Assembly: GCA_002256345.1 (NCBI GenBank)
Contig: NKIY01000005.1
Coordinates: 562,485 to 626,484 of the forward strand
Source: Bradyrhizobiaceae bacterium PARB1
GTDB taxonomy: Bacteria; Pseudomonadota; Alphaproteobacteria; Rhizobiales; Xanthobacteraceae
Direction of reading: 5' to 3'
Length of the DNA: 64,000 nucleotides
Both the position numbers and the translations under genes were made by a program. This document shows, in pieces, positions 1 through 7,999 of this stretch (its first letter is position 1; the number at the start of each line of letters is the position of its first letter). The notes under the pieces are model-generated. The model saw only the letters and a program-made list of their open reading frames with translations, searched no databases and had not been told where the DNA came from.

Positions 1-1
1 C

Positions 2-286
2 TATGCGGGCGATACCGCGGCGATGAAAGTGAGCTATGCCGAAGCGCCGGTGCGGCGCGACGAGATCATTTTTCTGCTCATCACCGCTGCGCTTGCTGCG
101 GTCCCGCTCGCGCTCGTCTCGTTCAAGTCCTTTGCCGTCGGCCTGTTGCTCGGAGCTGTATTGGGGGCCCTGCTCGCACGCTGGTCGCGGCGCCTGATCG
201 GCGGTTACACCGGCGACGTGCTCGGCGCCGTCGAACAACTGTTCGAGATCGGTTTTCTACTCGGCGTCGCCGCCGTGATCAGATAG
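2..286 (+). CDS. cobS: Adenosylcobinamide-GDP ribazoletransferase (cobalamin synthase), 3' part
   Basis: C-terminal 94 codons of the integral membrane enzyme that joins adenosylcobinamide-GDP to alpha-ribazole (phosphate) late in vitamin B12 synthesis. The frame is already open at base 2 (Y-A-G-D-T), so the 5' part lies outside the window and the ATG at 23 is internal. Visible are hydrophobic segments and, near the end, the family's GGYTGD(x)LGA motif followed by a last hydrophobic helix. The stop overlaps the 3' end of the opposing phosphatase gene by 8 bp. The assignment rests on the conserved C-terminal motif; the active-site part of the protein is not visible. Confidence 0.8.
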   Translation, partial: YAGDTAAMKVSYAEAPVRRDEIIFLLITAALAAVPLALVSFKSFAVGLLLGAVLGALLARWSRRLIGGYTGDVLGAVEQLFEIGFLLGVAAVIR

Positions 287-791
287 GCCAATGTAACGGC
301 AATTGATAAGGCTGGCCTTCGGCGGTCTCCGCGCCGCGGCCGATCCGCGCAATCGCTTCGCTCATGCGGCCGTCGCGGCCGAGCATGTCGTCTGCCAATT
401 TCACCATCAATTTGTTCGGCGTCACGAAAGGCGAGCGGCGACGCAGTTCATCGGCGATGTCAGCCTCGTAACCGGGATTGCGGTCGCAGGCGATCGCGTA
501 GGCCGCCGCACTCGATCGGCTGATGCCAGCCCAGCAATGGATCAGCAATGCACGATCCTCTACGGCACCGCGGCCGAAGTCGAGAACGGCGCGCATGACG
601 ATCTCGTCGGGCGCGATCAGATCCGGCGTCAGCTCAACGATGTCGTGAAAAGACAGCTGCACATGCCGCCCGCGCGCAATTCCGCTCCAATCCCGCGGCT
701 CCCCACTCGGCGACAGCAGCGTGAGCAGGTCGAAACGCTCCAGCGATGCTGCGAGTGCGGGAAGTCCGCTGAGCGAGCTGACATGGATCAT
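279..791 (-). CDS. Protein tyrosine phosphatase-like protein
   Basis: A 170-residue cytoplasmic protein with the cysteine phosphatase signature HCWAGISRS: Cys86 would be the nucleophile and Arg92 the phosphate-binding residue (C-x5-R). An aspartate-containing stretch before it (FHDIVELTPD, about 48-57) could supply the general acid. The length fits small dual-specificity/tyrosine phosphatase-like proteins found next to metabolic genes in rhizobia. It starts 11 bp downstream of the stop of the carbamoylase-type amidase on the same strand, so the two are probably co-transcribed. The physiological substrate cannot be told from sequence. Confidence 0.75.
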   Translation of the reverse strand: MIHVSSLSGLPALAASLERFDLLTLLSPSGEPRDWSGIARGRHVQLSFHDIVELTPDLIAPDEIVMRAVLDFGRGAVEDRALLIHCWAGISRSSAAAYAIACDRNPGYEADIADELRRRSPFVTPNKLMVKLADDMLGRDGRMSEAIARIGRGAETAEGQPYQLPLHWPI

Positions 792-802
792 GGTCGAGCC
801 AG

Positions 803-2083
803 CTATTCGTTCTGCCCGTCGAGCAGACGCACGGCTTCATAGAGCACTGCGGCGCCGACGGCGAGTTGCTCGGGCGACGTATATTCCTCCGGACAATGGC
901 TCTTGCCGTCCTTCGACGGGACGAACAGCATCGCGCTCTTGCCGATATGCGACATGAAGGCCGCATCGTGGCCGGCGCCCGACGCCAGCGTTGTGGTGGA
1001 GTAGCCGAGTTTGCCTGCGGCACGGCCGAGGATATCGCGCAGATGATCATCGCAAGGCGATGGCGGGTTCTGCGAAATGATGCCGAACCTGGTGCGTTCG
1101 ACCTTCGCTCGCTCGGCGATCGCCATCGTTTCCCGATCCAGCATCGCCACGAAGTCTGCGACGATCTCAGCCTTTTCGGCGCGAATGTCTAGGATCATGC
1201 GCGCGCCGCCCGGGACCACATTGGACGCATTGGGGCTGATCTCGAGAATGCCGCAGGTTGCAACGAAATGGCCCTGTTTTCGCGCGGCATATTCATTCGC
1301 CTTGCGCGCCACCAGAAGCACGATCTCGGCAGCGGCGAGGCTGGCGTCGCGGCGATATTGCATCAGCGTGGAGCCGGCATGATCGGCGGCGCCGGTGAGC
1401 AGGATCTCGACACGGGTAATGCCGGCGATGCCCGTGACCAGCGCGACATCGAGATTATTGCTCTCAAGCACGATGCCCTGCTCGATATGCAGCTCGAGAT
1501 AGCCGGCGAATGTCGGCTTCTCCATGGACGCGATCCTGTCGGGATCGCCGCCGACACGCCTGATCGCTTCGGCCAGCGTCTCGCCGGCCGCATTCGTATA
1601 GGTCAGCATCTTCGCGTCGAGCTCGCCCGCCATGGCGCGGCTGCCGACACAGGACAGGCCGTATTCGCTCGGCTCCTCAGCAAGGAAATCCACGATCTCG
1701 ATGGGATGGCGGGACCTGTAGCCCGAGGCCTGCAGCGCGCGCACGGCTTCCAGCGCCGTGAGAATGCCGGAAATGCCATCGAAGCGGCCGCCCGATGGCA
1801 CGGTGTCGGAATGCGAGCCCAGCATGATCGGCGGCAGGCCTTCGACCGTGCCCTCCAGCCGCGCAATCACATTGGCGCCGGCATCCATCCGCACCGTCAT
1901 GCCCGCGGCTTCATATTGCTGCTTCAGCCAGGCGCGGCCATCGAGAAAGCGCTGCGAGAAAGAGCGCCGCGTCCATGGCTTGTCGGGATCGGTGATGGCG
2001 GCGAGCGCCATGTGGTCGTCCCAGAGACGGTCCTGATCGATAGGCGGCTTGGTGTCGGCAGGCTTGTTCAACGAAAATCTCAC
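803..2083 (-). CDS. M20-family N-carbamoyl-amino-acid hydrolase / allantoate amidohydrolase-type amidase
   Basis: A 426-residue metal-dependent amidase of the hydantoinase/carbamoylase branch of family M20, which cleaves N-carbamoyl-amino acids or ureido compounds to release ammonia and CO2. The metal-site motifs are in order: GSHSDT (His91, Asp93), GRFDG (Asp102), AEEPSEYG (Glu136/Glu137), HIEQG (His199) and a late GHDAAF (His372). The insert between about 210 and 330 matches the family's dimerisation (lid) domain. It is divergent from the SDR gene (81 bp to that gene's likely start) and upstream of the phosphatase. Whether the substrate is a carbamoyl-amino acid, ureidoglycolate or allantoate is not decided by the sequence. 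Confidence 0.85.
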   Translation of the reverse strand: MRFSLNKPADTKPPIDQDRLWDDHMALAAITDPDKPWTRRSFSQRFLDGRAWLKQQYEAAGMTVRMDAGANVIARLEGTVEGLPPIMLGSHSDTVPSGGRFDGISGILTALEAVRALQASGYRSRHPIEIVDFLAEEPSEYGLSCVGSRAMAGELDAKMLTYTNAAGETLAEAIRRVGGDPDRIASMEKPTFAGYLELHIEQGIVLESNNLDVALVTGIAGITRVEILLTGAADHAGSTLMQYRRDASLAAAEIVLLVARKANEYAARKQGHFVATCGILEISPNASNVVPGGARMILDIRAEKAEIVADFVAMLDRETMAIAERAKVERTRFGIISQNPPSPCDDHLRDILGRAAGKLGYSTTTLASGAGHDAAFMSHIGKSAMLFVPSKDGKSHCPEEYTSPEQLAVGAAVLYEAVRLLDGQNE

Positions 2084-2164
2084 ACGCGATGTGGGCTGGC
2101 GTCGTCAGTATAATTAGTGAACACTCCCGGCGCCATCGAGCAAGAAACGATCAGGGAGAATGAT

Positions 2165-2914
2165 GTGGCCCAAAAAACCGACAAGAAAATCGCTTGGGTG
2201 ACCGGCGGCGGCACCGGAATCGGCAAGGCAGGCGCGGAGTCGCTGCTGGCCGATGGATGGACAGTAATTATTTCCGGACGCCGCGCCGAGGTCCTGAATG
2301 ATGTCGTCAAGGAACTCGGCGGCGGCGGCAAGCCCATCGAAGCGATGGTGCTGGATGTCAGCAACGCAGCGGATGCGCAGAAAGTGGCGGATGCCATTCT
2401 CGCCAAACACGGCCGCATCGATCTGCTCGTCAACAGCGCCGGCATCAATTTGCCGAAGCGCAGTTGGCAGGATGTCACCGAAGACGGTTTCGACCAGATC
2501 GTCGATATCAATCTCAAGGGCCTGATGTATTGCATCCGCGCCGTGCTGCCGGCGATGCGGGCGCAGAAGGATGGCTGCATCATCAATGTTGCCTCCTGGG
2601 CCGGGCGCATCGTCTCCAAGATGACCGGGCCGGCTTACACCGCGAGCAAACATGCGGTGCTGGCGCTGACGCATTCGTTCAACATGGATGAATGCGTGAA
2701 CGGGCTGCGCGCCTGCTGCCTGTCGCCGGGCGAAGTGACGACCGACATCATGAAGAACCGCCCGGTGCCGCCGAGCGCGGAAGTGATGGCCCGGATGCTG
2801 CAGCCCGAAGATCTCGGCAAGACGATTGCGTTCATCGCCGGGATGCCGCCGCATGTCTGCATGAATGAGGTGCTGATCAGCCCGACGTGGAATCGGAGTT
2901 TAATTGGATATTGA
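2165..2914 (+). CDS. Short-chain dehydrogenase/reductase (SDR)
   Basis: A 249-residue NAD(P)-dependent oxidoreductase of the classical SDR type. The Rossmann motif TGGGTGIG is at residues 13-20, NSAG at about 90-93, and the catalytic triad is Ser144, Tyr158 and Lys162 (YTASK). I chose GTG 2165 because AGGGAG lies 6 bp before it and the protein then begins MAQKTDKK directly before the first beta strand; a GTG at 2117 is also in frame but has no ribosome site. Divergent from the M20 amidase. The substrate is unknown. Confidence 0.85.
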   Translation: MAQKTDKKIAWVTGGGTGIGKAGAESLLADGWTVIISGRRAEVLNDVVKELGGGGKPIEAMVLDVSNAADAQKVADAILAKHGRIDLLVNSAGINLPKRSWQDVTEDGFDQIVDINLKGLMYCIRAVLPAMRAQKDGCIINVASWAGRIVSKMTGPAYTASKHAVLALTHSFNMDECVNGLRACCLSPGEVTTDIMKNRPVPPSAEVMARMLQPEDLGKTIAFIAGMPPHVCMNEVLISPTWNRSLIGY

Positions 2915-2961
2915 GGGGGCGCTCTCCTCCTTCCCCGGAGCGAAGTAGCTGGGGGATCGAT

Positions 2962-3040
2962 GCGAGTGTTCAGCGAGCATCGAGACAGGTGAGGTCTATC
3001 CCCATGCTCTGACGTCACGTGGGGATAGACCCCACCCCGG
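2962..3040. repeat. Dispersed hairpin repeat, family A copy 1
   Basis: About 79 bp that recur at 57305-57386 in near-identical form (GCGAGYGTYCAGCGAGCAT, then a long inverted repeat around GACGTCAC). The arms 2988-3004 and 3020-3036 form a 17-bp stem with one mismatch, loop containing GACGTCAC. It is flanked on the right by a GC-rich block (3040-3082) that resembles, in reverse orientation, the block left of copy 2. It lies just after the SDR stop and could act as an RNA 3' end; no protein is encoded. Confidence 0.7.
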
Positions 3041-3119
3041 CCCTCCCCACTTCGCCGCTGCGCGGCTTGAGGGAGGGAGCACGCCGCTCGGCGCGTCGTT
3101 TCCATATTCAACTGTCAAA

Positions 3120-3660
3120 CAGCCCTATCCCTGAATTCATGCGATCCCGTTCTCGCCGCGCTTGCGCGCCCGAGGTGTGAGCATTCCTTCCACCCTCTTC
3201 GTAAAGAGGGCGCACGGAACGCCGGGTGCCCAAAGCACCCATGGCCTGCACGCCGATGCGGTCTTCCGCATGGGATGCGCACAGGACTTCCGGAGACCCC
3301 AGGCAAGTGCCCAGCGTTCCGCGCGCGATGCGCTTCCGGTTGCTTCGTACTCTCCAGGGTGCTGACTGGTCACCCTCGGGTTGAGATTGTTTCTCAAGGC
3401 CGGTTGACCAGGAGAACCCTCGACCCCTCGTGCCTCTAGGCACGGGACGGCACGACTTGGCCGGCGCTCTCGGACATGGCCCATCCAGCGCCTTGGAACG
3501 ATGACTCACAGTGCCTCTCGGCCCCGCCCTGTCACCTTCCCGCCGCGCCTGACGCCGAGAGCGTCACCGCATCCCACCTCGCAGATCGTGACGATCGCGA
3601 ACCACCCCTCTCAGTGAGGCGGGACAGGACGGAAAATGGGACAGGACAGGAATATTGTCA
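3120..3660. other. Structured non-coding element with serial stem-loops
   Basis: No gene is supported here; short open frames exist on both strands but none resembles a protein. Instead there is a run of stem-loops: 3193-3199/3204-3210, 3224-3229/3235-3240, 3256-3261/3266-3271, 3356-3361/3371-3376, 3381-3386/3392-3397 and 3429-3434/3439-3444. A 13-bp stem with one mismatch (3210-3222 with 3314-3326) encloses hairpins two and three. From memory, similar blocks (CCCTCTTCGTAAAGAGGG followed by GGGTGC..GCACCC) recur in Bradyrhizobium-group genomes; I could not check this. It may be a dispersed repeat or a structured RNA. Confidence 0.5.
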
Positions 3661-3793
3661 AGAACAAAAATAGAACGTCACTAGGGGTCGCAGAATGGGT
3701 TGAGCGGAAACGCGAAGCGTCGGAGCAATAACCCATGCTGTCCGTCGCTTGCGGCCGGCCCAACCGATGCGTTTGCGCTGCGTTCCATCCGCT

Positions 3794-4375
3794 CTACGAT
3801 CGCGGCTGCAGATACTTCTGCAGCGCGATGGCCTGATCGCTGGATTCGACCAGCTTTTCGACGCTGGCGAGCAGACGCGCGAAATCGCCGGCATCGAGAC
3901 AGTCGAACTGGACGTCGTTGACCTGACGCTGGATCGATGCGAGGCGCGCCAGCAGCGCCTCGCCCTGCTCCGTCATCACAAGGCGCAGCCGTCGCCGGTC
4001 CTCCGGATCGGTGAGCTTGTCGATCAGGCCCATCTCCTGCAGCTTGTTGGAAACCGTGGTGACGAACGCACCGCTGAGATGAAGATGTGCAGCGAGCTCC
4101 CGCACGCTGACCTGCTCTTCGGGACCAAGCGACTGGAGCAAAGTCAAAACCGTGTATTCGACCGCGGACAATCCCACCGCCGTGGCATGCCCCTCGAGCA
4201 CCGTGCCGTGCCGCGCAACAAAGGCAAGTAACGTATGCACCAGCTGGCGAAACGCGTGATCCGATCCATTCACCAGCAATGCGCTGCGCGACGTCGTCAG
4301 CGGCGGCGCGGGGAGTTTCGACTTTGATCGACGCGGAGCTGCGGTGACAGGCGGCGCCGCTCTGGAACGTGGCAT
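3794..4375 (-). CDS. MarR-family transcriptional regulator
   Basis: A 193-residue winged-helix regulator. The core (about 50-165) contains the MarR DNA-binding elements: VSVRELAAHLHLSGAFVTTVSNKL as recognition-helix region and a wing with DPEDRRRLRLVMTEQG. I chose ATG 4375 over an in-frame start at 4438 because a GGAAAG ribosome site precedes it and the longer N-terminus (Cys/Arg-rich) looks non-coding. It is paralogous to the divergent regulator at 4593-5300, sharing LTTSR..LLV.GSD and HLHLSGAFVTTV. Ligand unknown; it may control its own and the divergent promoter. Confidence 0.85.
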   Translation of the reverse strand: MPRSRAAPPVTAAPRRSKSKLPAPPLTTSRSALLVNGSDHAFRQLVHTLLAFVARHGTVLEGHATAVGLSAVEYTVLTLLQSLGPEEQVSVRELAAHLHLSGAFVTTVSNKLQEMGLIDKLTDPEDRRRLRLVMTEQGEALLARLASIQRQVNDVQFDCLDAGDFARLLASVEKLVESSDQAIALQKYLQPRS

Positions 4376-4462
4376 GCCGCTTTCCGGATGAGCTTGATGA
4401 CAAGATGTGCGACGCTCTCGCCGGCACGTCAAGCACATATCTTTTTCACCAAGCTATTACGC

Positions 4463-4472
4463 AATGTACATT
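4463..4472. promoter_or_regulatory. Palindrome in the divergent MarR promoter region (candidate operator)
   Basis: AATGTACATT is a perfect 10-bp palindrome, with near-symmetric flanks CGC / CGCG, in the middle of the gap between the two divergent MarR genes. Position and size fit a MarR-dimer operator, but this is inference only. Confidence 0.3.
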
Positions 4473-4592
4473 CGCGGCAGACGCATAGCGGCACTATCCT
4501 ATCCGGAATTTTTCGCCGCGCTGCATTAGCCACGGATGCGGTAGCTCTGCATCCTTCGTCGCAATTGCAATTACGCTGCGGAGACGCCAAGC

Positions 4593-5300
4593 TTGGCGAC
4601 CCCTCAGGCATGGAATCGACACGTGGCAAAGTCCGTCGGCCAACGCATCTCGTCCACGACCAAGACGTCTCCTCGCAAGACGGAAGCGAGCAAGAAGCCG
4701 CTCCAAAAGCCGGCGCAGCGCGCGGCGCTGACGACCTCGCGTCCGGAACTGCTGGTGGACGGCTCTGACACGCAATTCCGCCGACTGGTCCACAGCCTGT
4801 TCGGTTTCCTGGTGCGTCACCAGACATTGCGCGAAGGCCATGCAGCCGCAATCGGCCTGGCCGGCATCGAATTCACGACACTGATCTCGATCCGGCACCT
4901 GTCGGCGCAGGGCGATGTGCACGTACGCGCCGTCGCCGATCATCTGCACCTCAGCGGCGCCTTCGTCACCACCGTGACCAACAAACTCGAAGGCCGAGGA
5001 CTGATCACCAAGACGTCCCAGCCGGAAGACCGCCGCCGCATCAGCCTGATGGTGACGCCGCACGGCGCCGAACTTCTGGAGCGGCTGGCACCGACCCAGC
5101 AGCAGATTAACGATGTGCAGTTCGGCGTGCTGAGCGCCAGGGAATTCCACCAACTACTCGACATGGTGCAGCGCCTGGTGGAGTCCAGCGACCGCGCTAT
5201 CGCGTTGCAGCGCTACCTGGCCGAGGCCAAGGTGAAAGGGCTGTCCCCCGAGGCGCAACAGATGTTCGCCGCCAAGCCGGCCAAATCGCGCAAAAGCTAG
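4593..5300 (+). CDS. MarR-family transcriptional regulator, paralogue of the divergent gene
   Basis: A 235-residue (TTG 4593) or 225-residue (GTG 4623) regulator; neither start has a strong ribosome site. A basic, Lys/Ser/Thr-rich N-terminal tail (to about residue 45) precedes the MarR core, which carries VHVRAVADHLHLSGAFVTTVTNKL and the wing PEDRRRISLMVTPHG. The C-terminal tail is again basic (KPAKSRKS). It is clearly a duplicate of the regulator at 3794-4375. The ABC importer operon begins about 400 bp downstream on the same strand, so this protein is the obvious candidate to sense the imported solute or its product; that is inference. Confidence 0.85.
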   Translation: MATPQAWNRHVAKSVGQRISSTTKTSPRKTEASKKPLQKPAQRAALTTSRPELLVDGSDTQFRRLVHSLFGFLVRHQTLREGHAAAIGLAGIEFTTLISIRHLSAQGDVHVRAVADHLHLSGAFVTTVTNKLEGRGLITKTSQPEDRRRISLMVTPHGAELLERLAPTQQQINDVQFGVLSAREFHQLLDMVQRLVESSDRAIALQRYLAEAKVKGLSPEAQQMFAAKPAKSRKS

Positions 5301-5698
5301 CCCGGCGCGCATCGCACCGCACACGGGCGCTGCTGCGACATTTTGCTCGACATCCTCCATATGAATGACAGCCGGCGCCAGCGACAGGCCGCAAGTCACT
5401 GATTCCGCTGCTTCGCCACGGGCGGGCGGCCATCGGTTCATGCCGGCGCATGCCGCATTCTTGGGCCAGATATGCCGCATAAATTAGCTTCCTAAGAGAA
5501 CTATTTTATAAAGATACTCTCGTTGCGGATTGTCAAAGCCGTAAAATTATCGGACCATTGGATCTGCCGATGTCACACCGCCGACATATCCGGCGATGGC
5601 ATACGGAATGCACAGTTATGGGATAGATGGATACACCATCAGGAAACGGCTGCAGCGCGTCTGCGGTAATGCATCACACCAATAAAGGACCATCTTCG
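5301..5698. other. Gene-free stretch upstream of the ABC importer
   Basis: About 400 bp without a convincing gene. The part at 5470-5560 is markedly AT-richer than its surroundings (TTTTATAAAGATACTCTCG) and is the likely promoter region of the importer operon. No clear operator or terminator was recognised. Confidence 0.4.
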
Positions 5699-6949
5699 AT
5701 GTCGCGGATCAAATCGAACTTGCCGAGCTTTCTTGGCGCGTCGCGCGTGCTCGGCACCGTCGCAGCGGTGACGCTTTCGGCCATGCTGGCCGGTCAGGCC
5801 CAGGCGCAGACCCGCGAGATCAATCTCGGCGCCGTGGTGCCGAGCTCCGGCCCGTTCGCTGAATGGGGCCGCAGCAACACCGTCACGCTCAAGATGCTGG
5901 AGAAGCAGACCAACGATGCCGGCGGCATCAACGGCGCCAAGCTGAAGATCACCATCCTCGACGACGCCGCCAAGCCGGCACAGGCCGCGACCTCGCTGCG
6001 CAAGCTCGCCAGCGACGACAAGGTGCTCGCAATTGCCGGCCCGCTGACCTCCAGCGCCGCGGAAGTCACCTTCCCGGTCGCCAACGAACTGAAGCTTGTC
6101 TCGACCTCGCAGGCGTCGTCGAAGCCGGGCACCGCCAAGCAGAATCGTCCGTGGGCATTCCGCAACACCATTGATGAAGGCGTGCTCGCCAAGACTGCGG
6201 TGCCGTTCTTCAAGAAGAGTTTTAACATCAAGACCGTTGCCGTGATCTTCGACGCCAAGGACGCGACCGCCGCGACCGTGGGCAAGGTGATCATGCCGTC
6301 CGTGCTGAAGGCCAACGAGATCACCATCGCCAACGAGAACGACCTGCTGTCCTTCAACACCGGAGACCTCGACGTCTCCGCCCAGGTGACCAAGCTGAAG
6401 TCGCTCAATCCCGACGGCGTGGTGATCAGCGCCGACTACAGCCAGGCCATCACCGTGCTGCGCGAAATGAAGCGCCAAGGCCTGATCAAGCCCGTGGTCG
6501 GCGCCAGCCAGCTGATCTCCTCGGCCATCCTCAAGGCCGCGCCGGAAATTCCGGTGATCGCACCGGCGACGTTCTATTCCACCATGAAGGGCGAAGCGCC
6601 GGAGAAGTTCACCGCTGCGCTGACGCCGCTGCTACGCAAGGAATCGGGCCTGCCGAAGGACATCGAGCCGAACATGTTCGATGCCAACATCTATGAGATC
6701 GTCTCGATGTATATCAACGCGATCAAGACCGCCGGCGTCACCGGCAAGCCAGAAGATCTCGAAGCCGACCGCACCAAGATCCGCGACTACATGGCCAAGC
6801 TCGAAGGCTTCAAGGGTCTCGGCGGCCCGATCGGCTTCAATGACGACGGCGATGCGATCAAAGCCTTCTATGTGCTGCAGGGCCAGAACGGCAATTGGGA
6901 AACTAAGGTGCGCGGCTGCAGCTCCGCGCCGAACCATCCGGCCTGCTGA
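5699..6949 (+). CDS. ABC transporter substrate-binding protein, branched-chain amino acid (LivK) type
   Basis: A 416-residue periplasmic receptor. ATG 5699 is preferred over 5627 because AAAGGA lies 9 bp upstream and a Sec signal peptide then starts directly (basic MSRIKS, hydrophobic VLGTVAAVTLSAMLAG, cleavage after AQAQA). The mature part begins with INLGAVVPSSGPFAEWG, the typical start of family-4/LivK binding proteins, and continues with DDAAKPAQAATSLRKLAS and a two-lobed fold. It heads an operon with two permeases and two ATPases. The solute may be an amino acid, but relatives also bind aromatic acids and other carboxylates; the neighbouring MarR genes would fit the latter. Confidence 0.85.
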   Translation: MSRIKSNLPSFLGASRVLGTVAAVTLSAMLAGQAQAQTREINLGAVVPSSGPFAEWGRSNTVTLKMLEKQTNDAGGINGAKLKITILDDAAKPAQAATSLRKLASDDKVLAIAGPLTSSAAEVTFPVANELKLVSTSQASSKPGTAKQNRPWAFRNTIDEGVLAKTAVPFFKKSFNIKTVAVIFDAKDATAATVGKVIMPSVLKANEITIANENDLLSFNTGDLDVSAQVTKLKSLNPDGVVISADYSQAITVLREMKRQGLIKPVVGASQLISSAILKAAPEIPVIAPATFYSTMKGEAPEKFTAALTPLLRKESGLPKDIEPNMFDANIYEIVSMYINAIKTAGVTGKPEDLEADRTKIRDYMAKLEGFKGLGGPIGFNDDGDAIKAFYVLQGQNGNWETKVRGCSSAPNHPAC

Positions 6950-6956
6950 TGTAACT

Positions 6957-7083
6957 GTGTCCCGGCTCTGCGGAGCGGTACGTAGTACCGCTCCACAGAG
7001 CCGGGACCGTTACAAACTCCGGGCTCGGTACGGTCCCGGCTCTGCAGCGCACCACGAGACGTGATGCGCCGCGTCCGGGACAC
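6957..7083. repeat. Dispersed palindromic repeat, family C copy 1, inside the importer operon
   Basis: A 127-bp element bounded by GTGTCCCGG and CCGGGACAC. Starting 11 bp after the binding-protein stop, it holds a very strong hairpin (6961-6981 with 6985-7005, one mismatch, 3-nt loop). Related copies lie at 59078-59196 and 62812-62935 and share the GAGCCGGGACC and GTCCCGGCTCTG blocks. In this position it should protect the 3' end of the binding-protein mRNA or reduce read-through into the permease genes. Confidence 0.75.
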
Positions 7084-7126
7084 GTTTTTCGTGAACCACA
7101 CCATCTTCCTAACGATTGCGATTTCC

Positions 7127-7999
7127 ATGCTGATACAGCAACTCGTCAACGGCCTGACGCTGGGAGCGGTCTATACGCTTCTCGCGCTGTCCTATTCGCT
7201 CGTGATGGGCATTCTCGGCATCCTCAATCTGGCGATTGCCGAACTGTTCATGATCGGCGGTTTCATCGGTTTCACGCTGGTCGATGCCGGCTATCCCCTC
7301 CCCGTCGCCGTGCTCGGCGGCATGACCGGCGCAGCGCTGATCGCCATCATCGTCGAGAAGATCGGCTACCAGCCGCTGCGCGATGCGCCGCTGGTGACGC
7401 CGATGCTGTCGACACTGGGCTTCTCGATCATCCTGCAGAACATCGCCACCAATATCTGGGGCTCCGATCCGCTGCAGCTCTCGATCTTCGGCGACCAGTA
7501 CCAGATCGGCCCGGTGAGCATCGGCTCGATGCAGTTGCTCGTGCTCGGGGCCACCGTCGTGCTGGTCGCGCTCACCGCTTACATCGTGCAGAAGACGCCG
7601 ATGGGCCGCGCGCTCCGCGCGGTCGCTGAAAATCGCGACGTCGCGCGCATTCTCGGCGTTTCCGCCGACCGCCTGATGATGATGGCCTTCATTCTCTCCG
7701 GCGCCCTTGCAGGCGTGGCCGGCGTGCTGATCGCGCTGCATTACGGCGCCATCACGCCCTATCTCGGTGTCGAAATCGGCCTCAAGGCCATCGCCGTGAT
7801 GGTGATCGGCGGCACCACGCGGATCTGGGGCGCGCTCGTTGCCGGTCCTCTGATCGGCATCGCCGAAGTGCTCACAGTGGCCTATGGCGGCTCGCAGGTG
7901 CGCGACTTCGTCGTCTACGGCTTCATGATTCTTATTCTTCTGCTGCGTCCGCAGGGCCTTCTCGGCGGTGCGCGGTCCGATCAGGGGCAGCGCGTCTGA
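7127..7999 (+). CDS. Branched-chain amino acid-type ABC transporter permease (LivH type)
   Basis: A 290-residue inner-membrane permease, first of two in the importer. It begins IQQLVNGLTLGAVYTLLALSY, the standard N-terminal LivH sequence, has about eight hydrophobic segments, and carries the cytoplasmic coupling loop GRALRAVAENRDVARILGVSADR. The start is uncertain: ATG 7127 gives the family's usual N-terminus without a good ribosome site; GTG 7091, 12 codons earlier, follows GGGACA; the ATG at 7061 lies inside the family C repeat and is unlikely. The stop overlaps the next start (TGATG). Confidence 0.85.
   Translation: MLIQQLVNGLTLGAVYTLLALSYSLVMGILGILNLAIAELFMIGGFIGFTLVDAGYPLPVAVLGGMTGAALIAIIVEKIGYQPLRDAPLVTPMLSTLGFSIILQNIATNIWGSDPLQLSIFGDQYQIGPVSIGSMQLLVLGATVVLVALTAYIVQKTPMGRALRAVAENRDVARILGVSADRLMMMAFILSGALAGVAGVLIALHYGAITPYLGVEIGLKAIAVMVIGGTTRIWGALVAGPLIGIAEVLTVAYGGSQVRDFVVYGFMILILLLRPQGLLGGARSDQGQRV

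Noticed and set aside
3108-3509. Several overlapping short frames in the structured element, both strands
   Set aside because: They overlap each other, carry repeat-like composition, and the DNA is better explained by serial hairpins.
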